DNA of 64,000 nt from CAKOSP01 sp964369845 (GTDB taxonomy: Bacteria; Bacillota_I; Bacilli_A; RF39; UBA660). Under the pieces are notes generated by a model. It ran no database searches. It was not told the origin of the DNA and worked only from the letters and a program-made list of their open reading frames with translations. How positions within the stretch are numbered: the first letter of the stretch is position 1; every line of letters begins with the position of its first letter. Below are positions 9,128 through 17,962 of this stretch, piece by piece. The stretch is from positions 8,908 to 72,907 of the forward strand of contig CAYJFJ010000002.1 of NCBI GenBank assembly GCA_964369845.1, given 5' to 3'. Made by a program: the position numbers and the translations under genes.

Positions 9128-11182
9128 TTACTCTTTAAGTGAACCATCAGATGCAAATGAATATGTTTGAATTAACTTTTTATCACTATCATAAAATTTA
9201 ATTTCAAAACCATTTGTTTCGTTATCAACAAATTCATAATTTGATGAAGCCATCTGTATTTGTGCTACTAATATACTTTCTTTTCCAGCAGTATATTTAA
9301 ATACATCTAATTTATTATCTGCAGTTTCAGCTAAAAATTTATCTTTTCCTAAAATTATATCTTCAAAAGGATTAGATATAATACTTCCACTTGCATCATA
9401 TATTAAGTATTTTTCTTCTGAATTTTTTACCTTAATATAACTTCCTTCATAATCTAATATTTCACTAGTTATACTTACATTTTCATTTGTAATTCTTTCT
9501 CCAAATTCATCAAATAAATGATAATCACCACTTGATGTTTTTGCTACAAAGCCATCCTCTATTATTTCTATTTCACTAAATTCAAATGGTATCATTCCAC
9601 TAAGTCCAGTTGTACCAAGTTTTACTATTCCAAACTTACCGTTAGTATTAGATGCCATTATCATTAAATTTGCAGCGTCTGCGGCTACAACATTTCCAGT
9701 TGCATTATAATAACCTACATCTACACTTTTATATGTAACTATTTTTTTATTTGTTTCTAAATCATACAGTTTAATGCTTGAGTCTTCAACACTTTCTCTA
9801 TCCATTATAAACACATATCTAGAGTTATAAATTGGAATAAACCCTAGTGTATCTTTTGAGTTAACTCTATTTAAATCTTTAGATTCTGTTGCTATAAAAC
9901 AGTTATCATATGTGCTTTCACTTGATGTTACAACATTTTTGTAAGTACACTCTATTTTAATATCTAAAACTGTTTTTTCTGCATCTTCATAAAAATATAA
10001 ATATCCATCAAAATATGATACAAATGCATATTTATTATTAATTATTCCTTCATAAATATTTATTTCATATATTTTTTCATCTACTGTTAATTCTAATACT
10101 TCATCTTTTAAAGCTACTTCTAGAGGTAATAATTCACTTTGTTTAGCATAGTTATTATCAAAAACTGACACTTCTGTTAAATCACTAGTAAATACTATTC
10201 CATCTTCATTTAATTTATTTCCATCTTTATCAAAAATATACAATTCATCAGATTCTACTAAAAATGCATAATTATTTAATATAGTTCCATCATCATAAGT
10301 TTTATCTAATAAACTTTCTGCTTTATAATTATATAAACTAAATTCATCATCTGTTTTAGTAATAATTATAGTATCATTATATGAATAAACATCTGATGGT
10401 AATTTCGAAACTATTTTAGCTCCTGTTTCATCTAGTAAACCATTATCACTATCTATTTTATAAGCAATATTTTTATATAAGTCATTTACTCCTAAAAAGT
10501 CATATGTGAAATCTACTAAATTTGATGATTCTTCACCCTCAAAAGATAAAATACCATATTTACCTTCTAAATTTTTAGCAATAACTTTATTGTCTTGATA
10601 CCTTTTTATTTCAGAGAATTTCCCTACTTCAGACTCATTTACTAAATCATATACTATTAACTCTTCTTCTTCACTATCTTTGATAACAACGTATCTTTCG
10701 TTAAAAATTGGAATATCAAAACTTAAAACTTCATTTTCTTCATTCATGTAATTATTTACATCTAAACTTAAGTCCTGTGTATATGAACCTGTCATACATA
10801 TATCTGTATCTTTATTGATGCATTCATACTTTCCTATTTCTAAATCGTTTTTATCTAAAAATATTAATACTCCATTTTCATATCTGTAATTGTTTTTTTC
10901 AAGTATAACATCAGGCTCTTTAGTTTCTTCTTCTTTTTCTTCCTCTTTATTAAATACGAATAAAAATAAAACTACTGCCACAATAGCAAGAAATATTACT
11001 CCTGCTACAGCACATAAAATAATTTTACCTTTTTTACTTAATTTTTTTAAACTAAATTTTTTCTTTTTTTTAGGTAAAACTTTTTCCATTACTTCTTCAT
11101 CAATTACATCATCTGTTTCACTAGAAAATTCAATTACTTCTTCAGTTTCTAATTCATTTTCTTCTTTTATATCATCTAACAT
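9128..11182 (-). CDS. Membrane-anchored WG-repeat-like protein (long paralog)
   Basis: 684 residues. Residues 1-50 are acidic then basic and probably cytoplasmic, residues about 52-77 are a membrane helix, and the rest lies outside. The outside part is a long series of beta-strand units such as 'EGKYGILSFEG' and 'NGKFGIVKLG', the typical 'xGKxGxx' spacing of WG/KWG repeats. A module with two cysteines (IGKYEC, ICMTG) follows the helix, as in the shorter partner gene. A second Cys pair occurs mid-protein (IECTYKN, YDNCF). No enzyme motif is seen. It is the first gene of a two-gene operon. The repeat family call is by pattern only. Confidence 0.62.
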   Translation of the reverse strand: MLDDIKEENELETEEVIEFSSETDDVIDEEVMEKVLPKKKKKFSLKKLSKKGKIILCAVAGVIFLAIVAVVLFLFVFNKEEEKEEETKEPDVILEKNNYRYENGVLIFLDKNDLEIGKYECINKDTDICMTGSYTQDLSLDVNNYMNEENEVLSFDIPIFNERYVVIKDSEEEELIVYDLVNESEVGKFSEIKRYQDNKVIAKNLEGKYGILSFEGEESSNLVDFTYDFLGVNDLYKNIAYKIDSDNGLLDETGAKIVSKLPSDVYSYNDTIIITKTDDEFSLYNYKAESLLDKTYDDGTILNNYAFLVESDELYIFDKDGNKLNEDGIVFTSDLTEVSVFDNNYAKQSELLPLEVALKDEVLELTVDEKIYEINIYEGIINNKYAFVSYFDGYLYFYEDAEKTVLDIKIECTYKNVVTSSESTYDNCFIATESKDLNRVNSKDTLGFIPIYNSRYVFIMDRESVEDSSIKLYDLETNKKIVTYKSVDVGYYNATGNVVAADAANLMIMASNTNGKFGIVKLGTTGLSGMIPFEFSEIEIIEDGFVAKTSSGDYHLFDEFGERITNENVSITSEILDYEGSYIKVKNSEEKYLIYDASGSIISNPFEDIILGKDKFLAETADNKLDVFKYTAGKESILVAQIQMASSNYEFVDNETNGFEIKFYDSDKKLIQTYSFASDGSLKE

Positions 11183-11287
11183 ACTTTAACCTCTCTATCA
11201 TATTAATAATATCATAAAAAAAATAAATTTAAAATACAATTATTAGTTAATTGACATAATTATAAGTCAAATATTTATTTTTTCAAA

Positions 11288-11310
11288 AGAAAAAACTAAC
11301 TAAACGTTAG
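11288..11310 (-). terminator. Terminator after pyk
   Basis: CTAAC / GTTAG stem (11296-11300 with 11306-11310), 5-base loop, then six T on the minus strand. Confidence 0.6.
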
Positions 11311-11318
11311 CCTTATTA

Positions 11319-12728
11319 TTACATTACTTCAATTTTCATGAAATCAGTATTAATTGTTTCATCTTTATTATCTACACTACCTGTAATGATAATTGTATTT
11401 TTTTCTTCAAGATTAACAAATTTTTTTGCTTTTTTCTTACTATCTGCAATTAATTCATCTACACTTTTGTAGTCTTCTGCAACAACTGGATAAATACCAT
11501 AGTTTAGAGCAAGTTTACTTTTCGCTTCTTCACTATCAACAATTGTTAATACTGGACACACTGGTTTTAAGTTACTAATCATTTTAGCAAATGTTCCAGC
11601 TTTTGAAGATGAAACTATAACTTTTGAATCTAATATGTTAGCAGACTCTACAATACTTGTCGCAAGAGCTGATGTAAGTACATTTTTAGTTAAATCTTTT
11701 TCTCTTACAGAATAATCGTATTTTCCTTCAGCATGAGCACATACGTTAGCCATGTGAGTTACAGTTTCTACTGGATATTTACCAGTAGTAGTTTCTCCTG
11801 ATAACATTACTGCATCAGTTCCATCAAGTACAGCTTGAGTAATATCTGCAATTTCTGCTCTTGTTGGTCTAATATTTTTCTTCATTGATTCTAACATTTC
11901 AGTAGCAACAATAGCAATTTTACCTTGTTCTCTACATTTTTGAATCATTGTTTTTTGAGCAAATGGAAGTTCATACATAGGTATTTCAACACCTAAATCT
12001 CCACGAGCAACCATAAATCCGTCACACTCTTCTAAGATTTCATCTAAGTTATCCATACCAGTTTGACTTTCAATTTTAGCAATTAATTTTATTCCTTCAC
12101 AATTATTTTCTTTAAATAATGCTTTAACATCTAACACATCTTGTCTAGTAGATACAAACGATAACGCTAAATAATCTCCTTCATGCGTAGCTGCAAATAA
12201 TAAGTCTTCTCTATCTACTTCTGAGATAAATGGAATATCAAGTTTTACTCCTGGAACACTCATAGATTTTTTATTACCTAAAACTCCACCACTTATAATT
12301 ATGCATGTCACTCCATCTTCTTCGGTAGATTCTACTTCAAGAGTCATAAGTCCATTTTCTAAAAGTACAATTGTTCCAACTTTTAGTGAATCAAGTGCTT
12401 TTGGATGATTAACAGAAAAAGCTTCTTCTGTTCCTAAAATATTTTCTTTAACAAGTCTTACTTTGTTTCCAGCAACTAAAGTAATTTCTCCTTTTTCAAG
12501 CATACCACTTCTAAATTCAGGCCCTTTAGTGTCATATAAAACACCAACATTTTTCTTAGTTATTTTTCTAACTTCTTTAACAGAATCTAATACTGTTTTT
12601 CTTTCTTCCATAGTCGCGTGAGAGAAGTTAATTCTAGCTACATTCATCCCCGCTTCAACCATTTTACTCATCACTTCAACTGATGAACTAGCTGGTCCAA
12701 TACTACATATAATTTTTGTTTTCTTCAT
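11319..12728 (-). CDS. pyk: Pyruvate kinase
   Basis: 469 residues from the ATG at 12728. It converts phosphoenolpyruvate and ADP to pyruvate and ATP, the last step of glycolysis. Visible features: MKKTKIICSIGPAS at the N-terminus, NFSHAT, the active-site region KIESQTGMDNLDEI and the signature MVARGDLGVEIP, then the C-terminal regulatory domain. The extra C-terminal phosphohistidine domain found in many Bacillus enzymes is absent. An upstream in-frame ATG at 12761 would add 11 residues, but the GAAAGG ribosome site stands just before 12728 and family proteins begin there. Single gene with its own promoter and terminator. Pyruvate then feeds the pyruvate formate-lyase encoded at 59251-61479. 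Confidence 0.96.
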   Translation of the reverse strand: MKKTKIICSIGPASSSVEVMSKMVEAGMNVARINFSHATMEERKTVLDSVKEVRKITKKNVGVLYDTKGPEFRSGMLEKGEITLVAGNKVRLVKENILGTEEAFSVNHPKALDSLKVGTIVLLENGLMTLEVESTEEDGVTCIIISGGVLGNKKSMSVPGVKLDIPFISEVDREDLLFAATHEGDYLALSFVSTRQDVLDVKALFKENNCEGIKLIAKIESQTGMDNLDEILEECDGFMVARGDLGVEIPMYELPFAQKTMIQKCREQGKIAIVATEMLESMKKNIRPTRAEIADITQAVLDGTDAVMLSGETTTGKYPVETVTHMANVCAHAEGKYDYSVREKDLTKNVLTSALATSIVESANILDSKVIVSSSKAGTFAKMISNLKPVCPVLTIVDSEEAKSKLALNYGIYPVVAEDYKSVDELIADSKKKAKKFVNLEEKNTIIITGSVDNKDETINTDFMKIEVM

Positions 12729-12751
12729 ATTTATCCTTTCAACATAATTTA

Positions 12752-12780
12752 ATTTTAACATACATAATTTTCAAATACAA
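12752..12780 (-). promoter_or_regulatory. Promoter of pyk
   Basis: Minus strand TTGTAT (12780-12775), 17 bp, TAAAAT (12757-12752), with TGT before the -10 box. Its transcript starts near 12745, downstream of the rejected ATG at 12761, which supports the start at 12728. Confidence 0.65.
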
Positions 12781-12822
12781 GAAATCACTAGTATTTATCA
12801 CAAAAAATTCATAAACTTTAAT

Positions 12823-13173
12823 ATGGAAAACGAAGAATTTAAAAATTTTATTAATCAAGACTATAAATCTATTGCCAGTTGGCTTTTTTCACTTAGTCCA
12901 TACGAATTTACTTTACTTTCAACTGCTACTGGTTATTTACTTACACCAAACCTATCTATTAACGAACTAAATTCTTTAGGTAATTTTTTGATTTTAATTG
13001 GTCAAATTATGCTTACTGTTAATGCTCAGGCTATTACAAAACTCCAAAACCCTAAAAAGTTTTCAGATTTCAAACCTTATATGCAAAAAGATAATATAAT
13101 AGATGAAGTAACTTATTTAAAAGAAGAAGTATACAAAATTATTAAAGAAAACTATGGAAATGATAAAGCATAA
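12823..13173 (+). CDS. Small protein of unknown function
   Basis: 116 residues, one of only four plus-strand genes. Residues about 20-70 are strongly hydrophobic (SPYEFTLLSTATGYLL, GNFLILIGQIMLTVNAQ) and could form two membrane helices or a helical core; the C-terminus is charged (EEVYKIIKEN). It is flanked by pyk on one side and a shared bidirectional terminator on the other. I do not recognise the family and no motif points to a function. No strong Shine-Dalgarno is seen before the ATG. Confidence 0.65.
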   Translation: MENEEFKNFINQDYKSIASWLFSLSPYEFTLLSTATGYLLTPNLSINELNSLGNFLILIGQIMLTVNAQAITKLQNPKKFSDFKPYMQKDNIIDEVTYLKEEVYKIIKENYGNDKA

Positions 13174-13197
13174 AAAAAATGCAACTAATTTGCATTT
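13174..13197. terminator. Bidirectional terminator
   Basis: AAATGCAA / TTGCATTT stem (13177-13184 with 13190-13197) with A-run on one side and T-rich sequence on the other. It serves the convergent genes at 12823 and 13196. Confidence 0.7.
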
Positions 13198-13585
13198 ATT
13201 TATTTGGTTTCATCATGTGTTTGTAAACATTTTTTAAATTCACTTTTTTAGAGTCATTCATTTTAATAAAATTAATTTGAAGTGGATATCCACTATCAAG
13301 TGACATTAATACTTCTACTTTATTAAAACCATAACCTATTGCACTTGTTGATATAGATTTATATGGAATAATATGTATTTTTTTAAGTGTAGATAATGGA
13401 TTTTTATCAAATAAAATCATTCTGTTATCAGTAAATACTGCATAATCCATACTATTTTTATAAGCCATCAATACTTCTTCAGATTCATCAACATAATCTA
13501 CTACATACTTAGGTAAATCTTCTACCGGTATCTCCCTTTCAAAATTAAAATATTTTGTTAACTCTTTATATTTAATATATGCCAT
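13196..13585 (-). CDS. Bacterial PH-domain protein
   Basis: 129 residues from the ATG at 13585. The fold pattern is that of bacterial pleckstrin-homology domains (bPH/YvbH-like): 'EEVLMAYKNSMDYAVFTDNRMILFDK', then 'IHIIPYKSI', 'VEVLMSLDSGYPLQINF' and a C-terminal helix. These domains are found in small cytoplasmic or membrane-associated proteins of unknown role. A longer frame starts at 13642, but a strong AGGAGA site and a TGTTATAAT -10 box lie just before 13585, so I use the shorter form. Function is not known. Confidence 0.75.
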   Translation of the reverse strand: MAYIKYKELTKYFNFEREIPVEDLPKYVVDYVDESEEVLMAYKNSMDYAVFTDNRMILFDKNPLSTLKKIHIIPYKSISTSAIGYGFNKVEVLMSLDSGYPLQINFIKMNDSKKVNLKNVYKHMMKPNK

Positions 13586-13612
13586 AAATAATTCTCCTAA
13601 AAAAATTATAAC

Positions 13613-13643
13613 AAAAAAAATACAAACATTCAAGGTTTGCATT
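13613..13643 (-). terminator. Terminator after the secreted protein at 13658
   Basis: Stem AATGCAAAC / GTTTGTATT (9 bp, one G-T) with a 7-base loop and T8 on the minus strand. The -10 box of the next gene (13605-13610) follows directly. Confidence 0.75.
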
Positions 13644-13657
13644 TTTATATTGTTTTT

Positions 13658-15181
13658 TTACATTGATAAAGTATATGGATCAGACTCTGTTCCTGTTCCA
13701 CCAGTTATTTTAATTTCTTCTTTCAAGTACAAACTTGGTTTTATAGAAAAAGTTATACCAGCATCTATTCCAAATGCAGAACCGTCATTATATATACTGT
13801 ATACGAAAGCATCAGACTGCGTCCTTGAATTAATAGAAGGTTGTGGATTTTCTAATTCTTTACTATTCATCCAGCTAATTTGTCCATAATGAAACATCGT
13901 ATAATTCCAGTAAGTTTGTGGTGCAGAATATCCATAATCACTAATATAAATTAATCCAACACTGGCAACATAAGTTAGGTTAGCACCTGGCGATGCAGAA
14001 GCTGTACTTCCTCTTTCACTAGCATATGCCTCTGGAGCATTATCCTCATCTACTGCACCAAGATACCAAGTAACCTCTTGGATCATATTACTAGACTCAA
14101 AATTTAAACCAGTTGCTGTAAAATCACAACTTGATGCTTGATATCCATAGTAATCTACATTACCACAATGTGCTAAATTATTAGGAGCTTCAGTACTATT
14201 ATAATAATAACCGTTTAACAGTTGATTGAGTTCGGCACCTCCTTCGCTGTCTGACCATGAATTATAACCATAAGTTCCGTTAACCTCATCAGTATCGAAC
14301 ATATAGTCCCCTATTGGTTCTTCTTTAATTATTTTTATTAAATTTGTATCTGTTATTCCATGGGAAGCATCATCAAATACCCCGATTATCCTCCACATTT
14401 CTTCATTAAATATTACATAGTTATCTGGGGTCAAACCTGTATATCTATATTCTGCATTGTTTGTATAATATAAATCATTAGTTCCGTCTACACCTCCATG
14501 TAAATCTATTACTGTGTCCGCGCCTGATTTCCTTTTTTCTTCTTGCAATATGAAATTCGAAACTAGTGTTTTTCCTTCATTTAATGCTTGACTAGTTACT
14601 AAATTAACAAATGTTACTTTTATAGTCCAGTTTTCTGTTGTTCCAGTTGTAGAGTTCGTTGTTGATATTGCTTCATCTTCTTTGATTTTTATTAATCCTT
14701 TAAAAGTTGTTATATCAAAACCTACTATAGACTCACCAGTTGATGCATCTATTACTGTTTTATAACTAAGTCCATCAATAGACGTTACATTATTTCCATT
14801 TGGATCTGTTACCGTTAAAATAAGCTCTGGAGTACTTTCATTTACTGTATAAATAAAGTCATTTGCAGTTATATCAAGATATACTTGATAAACTCCAGAT
14901 GCACTTCCTTTAGATGAATTTGCTATAAGTGTTGCACTTGATGTTGACTCACTACTTACCGAGCCATCGCCATCACCAAAATTTTCTTGATTTGCATTTA
15001 TACTAAGTGGATCACCTGGCGTGAAAATTAATTTTTCTGAGACTTCAGTTCCTACATTTACACTTGTATTAGCTGGTGATGATGACTGCGCTGCAAAGTA
15101 TGCAAATGATACTGCTATTACAGTTATACTTACTGTTACTAAAATAAGTAAGTACATATTTTTTTTGTTTGTTTTTGTCAT
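13658..15181 (-). CDS. SipW-type secreted protein with a distinct C-terminal domain
   Basis: 507 residues. Residues 1-225 match the 803-2281 protein closely: SipW-like signal (SFAYFAAQSSSPA), then the TasA-like domain ending near EEKRKSG. The C-terminal half has no BspA repeats. Instead it shows 'MWRIIGVF', 'VGLIYISDYGY' and 'SIKPSLYLKE', and ends in TGGTGTESDPYTLSM, an ending often seen in gut Firmicutes surface proteins. Same signal and first domain with a swapped second half suggests a modular family. It has its own promoter and terminator. Location outside the cell is inferred from the signal; the C-terminal role is unknown. Confidence 0.78.
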   Translation of the reverse strand: MTKTNKKNMYLLILVTVSITVIAVSFAYFAAQSSSPANTSVNVGTEVSEKLIFTPGDPLSINANQENFGDGDGSVSSESTSSATLIANSSKGSASGVYQVYLDITANDFIYTVNESTPELILTVTDPNGNNVTSIDGLSYKTVIDASTGESIVGFDITTFKGLIKIKEDEAISTTNSTTGTTENWTIKVTFVNLVTSQALNEGKTLVSNFILQEEKRKSGADTVIDLHGGVDGTNDLYYTNNAEYRYTGLTPDNYVIFNEEMWRIIGVFDDASHGITDTNLIKIIKEEPIGDYMFDTDEVNGTYGYNSWSDSEGGAELNQLLNGYYYNSTEAPNNLAHCGNVDYYGYQASSCDFTATGLNFESSNMIQEVTWYLGAVDEDNAPEAYASERGSTASASPGANLTYVASVGLIYISDYGYSAPQTYWNYTMFHYGQISWMNSKELENPQPSINSRTQSDAFVYSIYNDGSAFGIDAGITFSIKPSLYLKEEIKITGGTGTESDPYTLSM

Positions 15182-15202
15182 AAATACCCTACTTTCATCT
15201 AG

Positions 15203-15231
15203 AGTATATCAATTTTAAAAATTCGTTTCAA
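15203..15231 (-). promoter_or_regulatory. Promoter of the secreted protein at 13658
   Basis: Minus strand TTGAAA (15231-15226), 17 bp, TATACT (15208-15203), about 22 bp before the start codon; ribosome site GTAGGG. Confidence 0.75.
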
Positions 15232-15232
15232 T

Positions 15233-15255
15233 AAAAAAGCAAAATAATTTTTACT
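15233..15255 (-). terminator. Terminator after cmk
   Basis: Stem AGTAAAA / TTTTGCT (7 bp, one G-T) with ATTA loop and T6 on the minus strand, overlapping the cmk stop codon. Confidence 0.7.
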
Positions 15256-15919
15256 TTACTTTTTCCTTTACAATATTCATTATTTTTTCTATAACTTCTT
15301 CGACTGAAATATCACTTGAATCTATGTATTCAGCATCATCAGTTATTACAAGTGGTGAGTGCTCTCTATTTAAATCAAGTAAACTTCTTTCTACAATATT
15401 TTCATAAATTTCTTCATAAGTACAAGTTATACCCATTTCAACATTTTGTTCATATCTTCTTCTAGCTCTTACTTCTAGTGAAGCATCTAAAAATATTTTT
15501 ACATTAGCATTAGGAAATACTTTTGTACATATATCTCTTCCTTCAATAACTATGTCTGTATTTTCAGTTATTTTACGTTCTATAATTAAAACTTCTTCTC
15601 TTAAAAATTGCAGTGATGCAAATAGTGGTACTGCCTCATCTACTTTTGAAGTTCTAATTTCTTTTGATACATTTTCATCATCTAAATATGCATCAAAAAT
15701 ACTTTCATTACATATAAGATTAATTTTAATACTTTTTAAAACTTCTTTAATTTTACTTTCTTCTTCTGGACTTATTTTCTCTCTTAATAATTTAAGAGTT
15801 ATTACTCTATAAATAGCCCCTGTATCAATATAAGTATATCCTAATTTTTCAGCTATAATCTTAGCTACTGTTCCTTTTCCCGCTCCTGCTGGGCCATCAA
15901 TTGCAATAATATTCGTCAT
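15251..15919 (-). CDS. cmk: Cytidylate kinase
   Basis: 222 residues, the usual length. It phosphorylates CMP/dCMP with ATP for nucleotide salvage. The P-loop is IAIDGPAGAGKGTVAK at residues 5-20, followed by YIDTGAIYR, the CMP-binding IEGRDICTKVFP, and the RARRRYEQ lid region. It is a stand-alone gene between lysS and a surface protein; both neighbours have their own terminators. Confidence 0.95.
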   Translation of the reverse strand: MTNIIAIDGPAGAGKGTVAKIIAEKLGYTYIDTGAIYRVITLKLLREKISPEEESKIKEVLKSIKINLICNESIFDAYLDDENVSKEIRTSKVDEAVPLFASLQFLREEVLIIERKITENTDIVIEGRDICTKVFPNANVKIFLDASLEVRARRRYEQNVEMGITCTYEEIYENIVERSLLDLNREHSPLVITDDAEYIDSSDISVEEVIEKIMNIVKEKVK

Positions 15920-15962
15920 TCTTCCTCCATTATAATTATCTATGAAAATTAATTCTTAGTCA

Positions 15963-15992
15963 ATAAAAAAGACAAAACTTTACGTTTTATCT
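15963..15992 (-). terminator. Terminator after lysS
   Basis: Stem AGATAAAAC / GTTTTGTCT (9 bp, one G-T), 5-base loop, T6 on the minus strand. Confidence 0.75.
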
Positions 15993-17475
15993 ATTTTTCA
16001 ATTGAATTTGTTGGTTTCATTAACGGAAACATAACACATTCTCTAATTGGTCTATCCATAAGCATTGAGAAGAATCTTTCAGAAAATCCAAATCCAAATG
16101 CTGGTGGCATTCCATATTCTAAAGCTTCAATAAATTCAGCATCATGTGCATGAGCTTCTTCGTCTCCTGCTTCTGCCATAACTCTTTGTTCTTGGAATCT
16201 TGCTTCTAAATCATCAGCATCATTAAGTTCATTATAACCGTTACCCATTTCAGATCCTGCTAGTATGATTTGGAACTGAGCAACTTTTCTTGGGTCTTCT
16301 TTTAATCTTTTTGGAAGTGGATTAAGTTCTACTGGTTGCCCTACTAAGAATCCAGGTCCACCTAAAGTTTTTCTTACTACTTTCCATAAAACATCAACTA
16401 ATCTCCAGTATGGTGCATTTTTATCATATTCAACTTCAGCTTTATCTAAAGCAGTCGTAATATCTTCTTTAGTAGAGTTATATATATCTACTCCTGTTCC
16501 TTTTTTTACAACAGTTTCAAAATCATATATTTCCCACTCTTGATCTACATCAATAGTGAAACCTTTTGAAGTAAATATAGACGTTCCTAAAACATTTTTA
16601 ATTACTCTTCTGTACATTTCTTTAACAAAATCCATTCCCATTTTGTAATCCGCATATGCCCAGTAAAATTCCATTTGTGTATAATCTTGTAAATGTTCAG
16701 GACTCATTCCTTCATTTCTAAATTGTCTGCCTATTTCAAATGTTTTTTCATAACCAGCTACTAGTAATTTTTTTTGCCATAACTCTCCCATAGAAATTCT
16801 TAAAAACACATCTAAGTCAAGTGCATTGTGGTGAGTTGAAAATGGTGTAGCAGCAGCTCCTCCTGCACTATTTTCTAGTATTGGAGTTTCTACTTCTAAA
16901 AAGTCATTTTCTAGTAAATAATTTCTAATTGTAGACCAAAAGATTTGTTTTTTTCTAAATAAATCCATTACTTCTGGGTCTGTAATCATATCTAAATATC
17001 TTTTTCTAAGTTTAATTTCTGAATCTGCAAGTCCATGATATTTATCAGGCAGTGGTTTTAATGCTTTTACTAAATGAGTAAATTTAACTGTTTTAATAGT
17101 TAATTCTCCCATCATAGTTTTCATAATTATTCCTTCTATACCAACAATATCACCTAAGTCAGCTTGCTCAAAAAGTTCAAAATCTTCCTCACTTACTAAA
17201 TCAGATTTAATATATATTTGTATTTGTCCAAATTTATCTTGAAGATGGAAAAAACCAGCTTTTCCTTTTCCTCTTTTAGTCATAATACGACCAGCAACTT
17301 TAACAGTTACTACATTTTCGTGTAACTCTTCCTTTGTCTTTAGTTCATAATTGTCCTTTATTTCTTTGGAATTAGTAGTCGTTTCATATTTTGAACCAAA
17401 CGGGTCAATACCTTTATCTACTAATTTTGTTAGCTTTTCTCTTCTAACTAATTCTTGTTCGTTAAATTCTCTCAT
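15991..17475 (-). CDS. lysS: Lysyl-tRNA synthetase (class II)
   Basis: 494 residues, charges tRNA-Lys. The N-terminal OB-fold anticodon domain covers about 55-150 (TVKVAGRIMTKRGKGKAGF), followed by the class II catalytic core: motif 1 around RKRYLDMI, motif 2 FEIGRQFRNEGMSPEH, and motif 3 near GFGFSERFFSMLMDRPIRE. Length and order are typical. Upstream there is no T-box, unlike valS. The N-terminus (REFNEQELVRREKL) is normal for the family. Confidence 0.96.
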   Translation of the reverse strand: MREFNEQELVRREKLTKLVDKGIDPFGSKYETTTNSKEIKDNYELKTKEELHENVVTVKVAGRIMTKRGKGKAGFFHLQDKFGQIQIYIKSDLVSEEDFELFEQADLGDIVGIEGIIMKTMMGELTIKTVKFTHLVKALKPLPDKYHGLADSEIKLRKRYLDMITDPEVMDLFRKKQIFWSTIRNYLLENDFLEVETPILENSAGGAAATPFSTHHNALDLDVFLRISMGELWQKKLLVAGYEKTFEIGRQFRNEGMSPEHLQDYTQMEFYWAYADYKMGMDFVKEMYRRVIKNVLGTSIFTSKGFTIDVDQEWEIYDFETVVKKGTGVDIYNSTKEDITTALDKAEVEYDKNAPYWRLVDVLWKVVRKTLGGPGFLVGQPVELNPLPKRLKEDPRKVAQFQIILAGSEMGNGYNELNDADDLEARFQEQRVMAEAGDEEAHAHDAEFIEALEYGMPPAFGFGFSERFFSMLMDRPIRECVMFPLMKPTNSIEK

Positions 17476-17541
17476 TTGTTTTTCCTTTCTTTAAATAAAC
17501 AATAAATAAACTAATTTAATTTATTTCTTATATATTTTATC

Positions 17542-17579
17542 AAAAAAAAGCAAATATTACTAGTAATTTTGCTTTTTTT
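17542..17579. terminator. Terminator after the ArsR gene (symmetrical)
   Basis: Interrupted stem AGCAAA..TTAC / GTAA..TTTGCT around 17549-17573 with A7 and T8 flanks, so it can work in both directions. Confidence 0.7.
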
Positions 17580-17889
17580 AGAAGAATGAATCAAATTCAT
17601 CTTCTGATACATGTTCTTCTATGTCAAAGTGCACTAGAAATAACTTTATCTTCTTTAGTAATTCATAATTTATTTGATAATAATTATAAAGACCTTCTTT
17701 TCTTACACTTATAAGATTCACTTCACACAATAATTTCATGTGATACGCAAGTGTTGGTTGCGAAATTTTAAAATGTTTCAAAATATCATTTGCACAAATT
17801 TCATTTTCACTTGTGATTATAGCTAATATTTTTAATCTATTTGAATCAGATAATACCTTAAATATTTCTGAATAACTATCAAAATTCAT
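17578..17889 (-). CDS. ArsR-family transcriptional regulator
   Basis: 103 residues from the ATG at 17889. A winged-helix HTH is clear: FKVLSDSNRLKILAII, NDILKHFKISQPTLAYHMKLLCEVNLI, then RKEGLYNYYQIN. No Cys metal-binding motif of the arsenic or metal sensors is present, so the signal is unknown. A strong AGGAGG site 5 bases upstream fixes the start; an upstream in-frame ATG at 17907 is less likely. A GCTAA-TTTTG-TTAGC inverted repeat lies directly in front of the ribosome site and could be its own operator. The helicase gene upstream ends only about 75 bp away. Confidence 0.87.
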   Translation of the reverse strand: MNFDSYSEIFKVLSDSNRLKILAIITSENEICANDILKHFKISQPTLAYHMKLLCEVNLISVRKEGLYNYYQINYELLKKIKLFLVHFDIEEHVSEDEFDSFF

Positions 17890-17893
17890 TAAT

Positions 17894-17918
17894 CCTCCTG
17901 CTAACAAAATTAGCTAGC
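17894..17918 (-). promoter_or_regulatory. Possible operator of the ArsR gene
   Basis: Inverted repeat GCTAA / TTAGC with 5-base spacer, inside the longer AT-rich palindromic run CTAGCTAGCTAA, just before the AGGAGG ribosome site. ArsR proteins often bind imperfect 5+5 repeats. Binding is inferred. Confidence 0.4.
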
Positions 17919-17962
17919 TAGAACATTATATTTTATTTTCAAGTTCAAGTCAAGAATATTTA

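Noticed and set aside
12729..12761. Upstream start of pyk
   Set aside because: The 11 extra residues have no family match, and the GAAAGG site and conserved start favour 12728.
17476..17577. T-box in front of lysS
   Set aside because: The conserved GGTGGTACCGCG core is absent; only the leader at 5587-5800 has it. The trpS leader is also too short.
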